A stretch of 64,000 bases of DNA from positions 2,168,728 to 2,232,727 of the forward strand of contig NW_004955429.1 in the NCBI RefSeq assembly GCF_000276665.1. The letters run 5' to 3'. The notes under the pieces were generated by a model, which saw only the letters and a list, made by a program, of their open reading frames with translations, did no database searches and was not told the DNA's origin. This stretch comes from Chinchilla lanigera (lineage: Eukaryota; Chordata; Mammalia; Rodentia; Chinchillidae). Each line of letters begins with the position of its first letter. The first letter of the stretch is position 1. Both the position numbers and the translations under genes were made by a program. Positions 56,829 through 64,000 of the stretch are shown here, one piece after another.

Positions 56829-58882
56829 ACATAGACCAGTGACCAAGACCAACATGCTAATGACCAAGCCTAAGATGCTATTGAAGTTTTGCTCACACTT
56901 GAGAAATTGACATTAGCAACACTAAGTCATCTCTGCATATGATCCTGTACCTGTAGGTAGCAGCACCAATTAATGATGTCTTGGTGTGATATTTTTCTTA
57001 TGATCATAATCCACCATTTTTGCCTGATTTGGGATTCAACAGTTTTACTTTATTTGGCAAAGAAACTTGTGCTGGGAAAGAGACAGGTAAAGGTGAACTT
57101 TAGCAATTTAACAGCTCTGCACAAGGCTAAGCTCCAACATAGCATGGCTCACTGAGCTGTTCCTTCATCTAAAAAAAAGAACAGAGGGTCTATGAGAACC
57201 CAAGATCAGTGATAGTAAGTCTAAGTTTCCAAATGAAATTTCTCAGCCTGAAACATGAGTTCTCAGGGGCCGCAGCTCCCAGTACACTGGCCTTTGCAAT
57301 ACAAAGAGAGTGGTTGGTATCAGGCTGATCAAACAAGCTCAGCTGGGTCTCCCAGCTCCTGCTCTGACTTGCGCTCCATCAGATGCATGCACCCAAAAAT
57401 GAGGAAATAAGGTTAACTATTCATGCAGTTATTACCTGGGAGGTTCAGCCAACACACATTTCCATAATGATTCAAAGCTGAACTCTGAAAGCCAGTCTAC
57501 CTCCACCATTTCCCCTTTCTTCTCTCCCTCCTCCTTCTCCTCGTCTTCCTCCTCCTCCTCCACCTTTGTATGTCTGAAAGTGAGCCCACTACCATGACAT
57601 CATATCTGAAAATCAAATGTGAACTTTGAAGAGGTAGAGGAAGTGTAGCTAATTAGCTATAGACAGAGGCACGAGGAAACCCAAACCCACTGCCACACTC
57701 TTTTTGTGCAAGAGAATTCTCTAGTCTGCCACAGGGATTTCTGGAGTGAAAAACTTCCGTCAAATTCCTAAGATGACTCAGGCACAGCACTGGGGTCTGG
57801 GGATTCACGGAGGCCATGACACCACCCCAAAAGGCTCAGACTTCCTAAGCCAGGGTCTTCTACCCCTTGTCTGGAAATCCACTTGCAGAAGGTGGACAAG
57901 AACTGTGGTTCTTCCTTCATTTACCTCCCGCTGGTCAAAGAGAGTACATTTGTCTCACACATTACAGTTTAGAAGATGTGTTCAACCTCACTATCCAATT
58001 TCACCCAAGGTTAGCCCTGTAAAGACACATCACACTCCTTATTACAGGAAAAAAACAAAAAACAAAAAACAAAGCCCGCAGTACAGAAAATGTCAGTGAC
58101 CTGCTTCCTTTATCAAAGCTCTCAACTCAGGTACATGATACCAGACTGGTTTTGCTGATTTGTTTGTTCTTCCAAAGAGCTGCTCCATGGACCATACTTG
58201 GCAGGCTTTGTCATCTCACTGATCTCTCACTCTCTCCTAAAATCACTTCTGCTCATATCTAAGGCTCTCCTTTAGGAGTCTCCAAATGACTGTAGGTACA
58301 TTGTGAAATGATGTACGTGAGGATGTTGTACACAGTCTACAAAATCACCATGTACAGGAAGCTAGAGGTCCGGTCAAGGCAATAAACATCCTTTAAATAG
58401 TTAATAAATCGGTAATCAATTTTAGTGTGAAATATGAAAAGTAACCACAGTGCATCTCAAAACAGACGAAAATGCATTACCCTCTTACTCCTGCTGTTTA
58501 CGATGAGACTTCTTTATGAAAACTGTAAGTTCTCTTCCTCTATTTAAAAAAGAAATGCCCAGCTTATTAGTGAGTCTGGAAGAAAGGCGTCTTCACTTGG
58601 AGACAATTTATGATAGACCAATCTGTGAACTGCACTCTGTGTTCTGACGACTTCACTTTCCGCCCCAGTGAGGAGGGCATGGAAAGTCCCTCACTCCCGG
58701 CCACCCTGAGCAAGGACAGTGGCTTTCCCTAATGAAGGCTAGCATGCCCAGGACAAATACTGCAGTTCTGTCCTCTGCTCCTGCATGAGAGAGAGCAAGG
58801 CTTAGCAAGGTGGGCACACCCTGAAGACAGACCTGGTCACCATTTATGCCCTTCTCTGTTGGAATCAGATGGAAATCTTTTC
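56829..58882. other. Stretch without recognised genes
   Basis: A pyrimidine-rich CTCCTC tract lies at about 57515-57562. A 117-codon ORF (57746-58099) ends in an AAAAACAAAAAACAAA tract and is not credible. Confidence 0.35.
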
Positions 58883-59333
58883 TGTTATGGTTTGTGTCTA
58901 GATGTCTCCCCCAAAACCTCATGTGGTCATGGGTGGGACTCTTCAGAGAAGGCTGGATCTAGGGTATATGATGCTGGGATGAAGAGTGTGTGGTTACTAA
59001 ATCAGTCCACTGATTAGTTTGATATAGTTCTGAGTGTGGATAATAGCAAGGCCTTCACTGGCTGTGAGTGGCACTATCCAAAGGGCGGGTAGCCCAGATG
59101 GATATAAAAGGACAGAAAGAAAACAGAGCAGCTGCTGCTTCTTTGCTGCTTTGCTGTCTGCTGTCCTCCACGAACTATCTCTCCTCCCCGATGCCCCTCT
59201 GCCATGCCACCCTGCCTTGGGGATAGCTAAATAGGAACTGAAATCTCTACAGACTAAGCTACGATAAATTTTTCCTACCTTCACCTTGGGTGTTGGGTAT
59301 TTTATCTCAGCAATGCTAAAAGTAACTAAGACA
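58883..59333 (+). mobile_element. MaLR/ERVL-type solo LTR
   Basis: TG...CA ends enclose 451 bp: TGTTATGGTTTGTGTCTAG, CTCATGTGGTCATGGGTGGG, GGATATAAAAGGACAG (a good TATA box at 59100-59107), CATGCCACCCTGCC, GATAAATTTTTCC and TTATCTCAGCAATGC, ending AGTAACTAAGACA. The flanks CTTTTC and CTTTTT are similar. The 156-codon minus ORF across it (58997-59467) is incidental. Confidence 0.72.
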
Positions 59334-59861
59334 CTTTTTTGCCCCGGAATCTCTGTGAGTCTCACCACATCTCCACACACAGGTGATGGTTTACCTGAGC
59401 CTATGCAGATGTTCTCTGAAGGAATGGATCCAGCACTTTCTGCTAGCAGCAGTGCAATAAAGTTCACCCAAACAAGTTTATGTTTGGGTATCTTGTTGAC
59501 TTTTCTCTCCAGCTCTGTGACTGAGGTGCAATAAATTTCCTAAGACACAATTAGTACAACAATTTCTGTAAGTAACCAGTTCCAACATAACGCTTATCTA
59601 TTATATAAGAGGAACCCAAGTTACACTACCAGCGTGTTCATAGAAGGGGTGTTTATTATTCCAGACCATCTTTGGAGCAGTTGGTGCTGCTATGCCTGTG
59701 CACCACACCATGGTTACCTCTGTTTGATAAAGCGGCTGCCGCAGTTTTGATTTGCCTTCACATGCAGCTGGCACTACACCAGTCCCACGACATGAGCTCT
59801 CCCATTCTAGCTGATGACAAAGAGCGTGCTGCTTAGAGGGAAGACGCACTTAAAACATCTA
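59334..59861. other. Stretch with nothing recognised
   Basis: No gene or named repeat. Confidence 0.3.
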
Positions 59862-59965
59862 GGTTAGAACTCCTGCTCTGCCGCTGCATGCTTCCTGACC
59901 TCGGCACACTATTCATCCACCTAAGCTTCAGTATCTTTTCTAAGTCATATCTTATCAAAGTCATA
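59862..59965 (+). mobile_element. MIR SINE fragment
   Basis: AACTCCTGCTCTGCCGC, CTGACCTCGGCACACTATTC and CTAAGCTTCAGTATCTTTTC follow the sense MIR order. Confidence 0.6.
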
Positions 59966-59989
59966 TGGGTCCCATACCCATTGCCAGAT

Positions 59990-60480
59990 TTGTGGCCTAG
60001 ACCCCTGTTTTAAAAAAAGGACAGATTAATAAAAGAACAGCATAACAAATTTACTTAATATTGGTTTTATGTGACACAGGAGCCTTTGGAAATGAAGATC
60101 CCAAGACCCAGGGAAAACTGTATCTTTATAGACAGTCATGTAGAATTATGCTTGGAGGACAAAAGGGTATGATCTCATAGAAATAAACTAGACAGAAGCT
60201 AGCAAAACCTGTAGGTTCAGATTCTTCTTGGCCTTGCTGTGCAACCTTTCTTCCCCTGGGTTTAGGAAGGATATGAGGGTCTTCTATTTGAATGAGGGTC
60301 TTATGACCTACTTTCAGAAAAGGTGGGTCAGAACACTATTCTATGTTCAGTTCTCAGAGGACATAGGTGGGAGGAGGGAGAGAGCAGCCTTCTTGTTCCT
60401 GCTGTTCTCTGAATTTCTGAGGTACCGCAGTTTGAATAAAATTTCCTGTATCCCATCAATAGAATTCAAAACATAAACAA
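59990..60480. other. Probable interspersed repeat of unknown family
   Basis: The run from CAGATTAATAAAAGAACAGC through GTGACACAGGAGCC and TATCTTTATAGACAG to GAATAAAATTTCCTG has the feel of an old mammalian repeat, but I cannot place it. Confidence 0.3.
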
Positions 60481-61018
60481 TTTAGAAATTTAGCTGTCAT
60501 CTAAGGTCATAAAATGGTCTACTCCACTACAGTTTCATAGCCCGTCATTATTTGTCTCATATTGCCAGCTGTCCCAAGTATAGTCTCAAACTTCAAACTC
60601 AGAAATATATTATCTTTGAATTACAGACCTGCTAGCTCAGTCTTTCTTCCTAACAATTTCATGTATTTTAGACAAGAATCAAGGTTACACACTATATCAC
60701 TATACCTTAACAGCTTTATTGTCTGCATTTTTATTGTAGATTATTTTTTAAAAATTTAGAAAAAAAGCTGGAGGTAGACGCATACCTAGATAGATACAGG
60801 CACACATGCACACACATACATACTCATCACACTGAACCCATAAATGTCAATTCTATTGTAACTTCTGTTTAGAATAGTAGTCACAATGGGAGGTGCAAAA
60901 GGGCCATGAGTAAAATGTATCTTCCACATTGTGCTTGTTCTCTAAATCAAGCACCCATGATAGAGGGAAAAGACAGCCAGCTGTGGGGTAAAGCTGACAC
61001 TGCTTCAGGTTTGTCTTT
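60481..61018. other. Stretch with nothing recognised
   Basis: AT-rich; a short CACACATGCACACAC tract lies at about 60801-60820. Confidence 0.35.
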
Positions 61019-61035
61019 AACTTTTCCAGTTTGCT

Positions 61036-61129
61036 GGGCTGGGGATTTAGCTCAGTGGCACAACGCCTGCCTGGCGAGTGGGAGGTCGTGAGTTCAATTC
61101 CCGGTACCAGACAAAAATCAAAGAAAACA
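61036..61129 (+). mobile_element. ID-like SINE (first of an adjacent pair)
   Basis: GGGCTGGGGATTTAGCTCAG, CGCCTGCCTGGCGAG and GTGAGTTCAATTCCCGG, with an A-rich tail (ACAAAAATCAAAGAAAAC). A 17-bp duplication AACTTTTCYAGTTTGCT with one mismatch flanks it (61019-61035, 61130-61146). Confidence 0.95.
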
Positions 61130-61249
61130 AACTTTTCTAGTTTGCTGATCAGTTCCTGAAAATTAATTAATCTCTGTTTAATTTCCCCTTCTAAATATTA
61201 ATTGTGTTGTACAGTAACATGCAATAAAGTAGTTTAAAATGTAAGAGCT

Positions 61250-61351
61250 GGGCTGGGGATTTAGTTCAGTGGCACAGCGCCTGCCTGCCAAGCACCAGGT
61301 CATGATTTCAATTCCCGGTAAGGGGGAAAAAATAAAAAAATTTTAAAAAAT
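61250..61351 (+). mobile_element. ID-like SINE (second of the pair)
   Basis: GGGCTGGGGATTTAGTTCAG, GCGCCTGCCTGCCAAGC and CATGATTTCAATTCCCGG, with an AAAAAATAAAAAAATTTT tail. The 14-bp flanks AAAATRTAAGAGCT (61236-61249, 61352-61365) differ at one base. Confidence 0.95.
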
Positions 61352-61365
61352 AAAATATAAGAGCT

Positions 61366-62324
61366 ATGTAGACACAAAGTGTTTTTAAGTATGTTTATGT
61401 GCCTTAGGTATAAAGTACTGAAACAAAAGATATTTTTACTATCAGAAGAAATAAGCAGGGACCAGAATTATAATTTGCCTACCCATATTATAAATGGTAC
61501 AAATTCAATAACTGAATTTTCCAGTGAAATCCAGTATCTGTCAATTATATTAGTAACTATTCCTCTAAAGGTTCACAAGTTTCTCCCTTCAAAAATGCCC
61601 CAAAATGAATTTACTATTGCTTCAGACTAATATAGCCTATAGCAAATGTAAGGCTTTCAATTTCAAAGTCTCCCTCATTAAAATAATTCGCAGGCTATTC
61701 AACCGTGTCCTGAGTTTTTCCTTCTCTAAGTGCTGATAGAACGGGAGATGTAGGAATATTTATTAATAATACTCAGTGCCAGATACCATGCTGTGCACTT
61801 CACATGTGAGCATTGTCAAAAAATAAAATTACAACACATGTAAAGATCTTAATTGGCTTTGCTCGTAATTCTAGATTCAGGCAGCCTTGCATTCCATAAA
61901 ATAGAATAAATGTTCCTATGTGCTGAGCAGAGAAGGTTGGTTTTAAGGACAAAAAAGGACAGGAAAGGACTGAAGACATCAGAAACAAAGAATAAAGCAG
62001 CCTGGCCTTTTCACAGTTACGTCCCTTATGAGGCAGGCACTGGGAGACATAGCGACAGAAAAACGAGTGATTAGTTATCGCCAGGTTACTTCAGGTTACT
62101 TTTTCCAGTGGGGATTAAAGCAGAGGAAATTCATGATCATGCCAATTAAACTGGCCTGCTTGAGGATTTGACTGCTATCTCTCTGTCTCCTGATTTCTTA
62201 GAAGGTCAGATAACTATTTAGTTCTGGTTTAGTGAAATTTTTGTATAGCTGAGTCAATTTGATTTTTAATCTGGTCCGCTAGGCGCCCATGCAGCATCTT
62301 AGTTCAAAACGGTAAACTTCTATC
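61366..62324. other. Stretch without recognised genes
   Basis: AT-rich, no named repeat; ORFs of at most 83 codons, none recognised. Confidence 0.35.
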
Positions 62325-62400
62325 ATTTTATTTAACACATACAGATGATGCAATGAAAAAACCAAAGCTCAGAGAGCTTCTGTCTCCTGCCCACCATCTA
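62325..62400 (-). mobile_element. Possible MIR SINE fragment
   Basis: ATTTTATTTAACACATACAGATGATGCAATG then CAAAGCTCAGAGAGC resembles the antisense MIR core, weakly. Confidence 0.4.
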
Positions 62401-62669
62401 TTCCTGGTGGTTAATTGAGCATAGGCTCATTCCTTCAAAGCCTACTCTGATTCCCAAGATTAAAAGTAGGTAACTTAAAATAGCAAGTATTTGTATAATA
62501 CCATAATATTTGTATCATTCAGTTAGCTTGTCAATGGCACCTCTTGTTTTTCTTCTTGTCCTTTAGGAAAAATATCTCAGGTCCTATTTTCACCAAATAG
62601 CCCTAAGTCTGAATATTTTACTGTCTTGGTTACTTTTCTCTCATTGCTGGGACAAAATACCTGGTGCCC

Positions 62670-63054
62670 NNNNNNNNNNNNNNNNNNNNNNNNNNNNNNN
62701 NNNNNNNNNNNNNNNNNNNNNNNNNNNNNNNNNNNNNNNNNNNNNNNNNNNNNNNNNNNNNNNNNNNNNNNNNNNNNNNNNNNNNNNNNNNNNNNNNNNN
62801 NNNNNNNNNNNNNNNNNNNNNNNNNNNNNNNNNNNNNNNNNNNNNNNNNNNNNNNNNNNNNNNNNNNNNNNNNNNNNNNNNNNNNNNNNNNNNNNNNNNN
62901 NNNNNNNNNNNNNNNNNNNNNNNNNNNNNNNNNNNNNNNNNNNNNNNNNNNNNNNNNNNNNNNNNNNNNNNNNNNNNNNNNNNNNNNNNNNNNNNNNNNN
63001 NNNNNNNNNNNNNNNNNNNNNNNNNNNNNNNNNNNNNNNNNNNNNNNNNNNNNN
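62670..63054. other. Assembly gap (385 N)
   Basis: A run of N. Its length is not a round number, so it may be a size estimate. All frames crossing it are meaningless. Confidence 1.
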
Positions 63055-63135
63055 TCTCTAGTTGTGACCATTTAAATATAAAGGCCTCGAGTTTATCTTT
63101 CTTTACAGCTGAGTAATATTCCATTATATAAAAGT
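62670..63135 (-). mobile_element. L1 insertion, mostly hidden by the assembly gap
   Basis: The visible right end (63055-63135) is antisense L1: TATCTTTCTTTACAGCTGAG and TAATATTCCATTATATAAAAG; on the minus strand it encodes MEYYSAVKKDK, a common L1 ORF2 stretch. CTGGTGCCC occurs just before the gap (62661-62669) and just after the L1 (63136-63144), which fits its target-site duplication. Confidence 0.75.
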
Positions 63136-63456
63136 CTGGTGCCCAAAATTAAGGAAGGAAAAGTTTATTTTGCTTACAGTTTGTGGAGGTTTCAGTCCAT
63201 ACTTGGCAGGTTACAAGGCAGAATGGCACATGGCAGAGGGCTAGGGCTCATGGCGGCAGAACACAGCAAAGCAACAAGAACACAAAAGCCAGGAATAGCC
63301 TCAAGCAGCCTCTTCCTCTCCCTTACATATGCAAACTATCCACCCCAGGGCAGGTGTAGCTCTCACACCCATAATCAGTCAAATTCTAAAAGCCTGCCCC
63401 ATGACCGCATGAGGCTTTGGGAGGACACCCAGACACAAACCATAACATTTATTTAT

Positions 63457-64000
63457 TGTCTTAGGCATCTTTCTGATGTTACAAAATACCTAAGAATATC
63501 AACTTGAAAGGAGGAAAGATCTACTGTGCCTTATGAAAGAACTCCAGAGGTTTTATTCATAGTTGCTTCGCCCTGTTACTTTGGGCCTGTGCCAGCACAG
63601 TCCTCACCACACTGTGGGAAATGACTGGTGACCAAGAACAGTGATGAAGATACCAGGGTTCCCAGTAGCTGGCTCAGAGATCAGGTGTTCCAGGACCCAA
63701 ATAAAGAACCCAGAAAGAAGGAGCTGTATCCATAACTGAGACCAAAATCCCTACATATGCAACTTAAAGGAGAAAAAGTTTCTTTTGAGCTCACAGTCAG
63801 TCTGCCAGGCAGAAACAGCATGGTGGAAGGGTCTGGCAGAAGTACACCGCTCACCTCATGGCAGTCAGGAAGCAGGTGGAGTGGAGATACACCATCCAGA
63901 GCTTCCCCCCAGAGACCCTCATCTTCACCTAGGCTGGGAAGAGGTGGAGTGGAGATACACCATCCAGAGCTTCCCCCCAGAGACCCTCATCTTCACCTAG
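63457..64000 (-). mobile_element. MaLR-type LTR running off the window
   Basis: TGTCTTAGGCATCTTTCTG, ACAAAATACCTAAGAATATCAAC, CTCACAGTCAGTCTGCCAGG, GGTGGAAGGGTCTGGC and CCGCTCACCTCATGGCAGTC follow the antisense order of this family. A 68-bp duplication lies at its right end and the element continues past 64000. Confidence 0.68.
63874..64000. repeat. 68-bp tandem duplication, second copy cut by the window end
   Basis: AGGTGGAGTGGAGATACACC starts at 63874 and again at 63942, and the next 39 bases also match exactly, up to CTTCACCTAG at the window end. More units may follow. Confidence 0.97.

Larger units (their letters stand above)
62622..63447 (-). mobile_element. MaLR-type solo LTR split by an L1 and a gap
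   Basis: TG...CA ends: TGTCTTGGTTACTTTTCTC, GGGACAAAATACCTGG at left; AAGGAAAAGTTTATTTTGC, GGAGGTTTCAGTCCATAC, CCGCATGAGGCTTTGG and AAACCATAACA at right. The flanking 5-mers TTTAC and TTTAT match at four of five. Without the insertion the LTR is about 350 bp. Confidence 0.7.

Noticed and set aside
58997..59467. 156-codon minus-strand ORF
   Set aside because: It overlaps a MaLR-type LTR, runs antisense to it and shows no domain.
62577..63124. Four ORFs of about 150-164 codons
   Set aside because: They consist mostly of undetermined bases from the assembly gap.
1..64000. A complete undescribed multi-gene system
   Set aside because: Apart from the weak micro-ORF candidate there is no gene cluster; the window is repeats, a pseudogene and noncoding DNA.

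Overview
This window is mammalian nuclear DNA, most likely from a rodent outside the mouse/rat group. The evidence is the repeat content: short 7SL-derived B1-type SINEs, B1+tRNA composite (B4-like) SINEs, and a tRNA-derived ID-like SINE family whose better copies share the core GGGGCTGGGGATTTAGCTCAG and keep target-site duplications of 12-17 bp. L1 3' ends, MaLR/MLT1 LTRs, MIR and MER5 copies of the general mammalian kind lie around them. I cannot name the species.

No conventional protein-coding gene is visible. Nearly all open reading frames are 60-160 codons, lack splice or homology support, and often lie inside repeats. The one recognisable gene-derived sequence is a broken processed copy of the ribosomal stalk protein gene RPLP0 (about 9770-10716). 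The window therefore reads as an intergenic or deep intronic stretch, AT-rich and repeat-rich, with some unique-looking AT-rich blocks that could be conserved noncoding DNA and one more GC-rich block (about 43600-45110).

Layout: 0-9 kb holds mostly unique sequence, a (CA)n run, one ID-like SINE and one or two ERV-type LTRs. 9.2-10.7 kb holds a MaLR-type LTR, a 34-bp tandem duplication and the RPLP0 pseudogene. 13-18 kb holds MIR, an MST-type LTR, a B1, and a small exon-like cluster at 16.1-16.85 kb that could be a spliced micro-ORF (unproven). 19-20.4 kb holds three consecutive L1 3' ends. 21-25.4 kb holds an MLT2-like LTR, a CNE-like block and an L1 interrupted by a fold-back mariner and by a SINE. 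27-32 kb holds microsatellites, L1 fragments on both strands and an MLT1 with a nested LTR. 34-42.8 kb holds a second MLT2-like LTR, MLT1, MST, B1, B4-like and ID-like elements. 43-52 kb holds the GC-richer block, MIR, MER5, MLT1 with a nested SINE, and an MST-like LTR. 52.1-58.9 kb is largely unassigned. 59-64 kb holds MaLR-type LTRs, two adjacent ID-like SINEs, an assembly gap of 385 N inside an L1 insertion, and an LTR with a 68-bp tandem duplication at the window edge.

The most useful leads are the candidate micro-ORF at 16.1-16.85 kb, the inverted mariner pair in L1 at 24.07-24.59 kb, and the fact that all eight stand-alone ID-like SINEs I recognised lie on the + strand. Repeat family names come from recalled consensus features, not from a database search.
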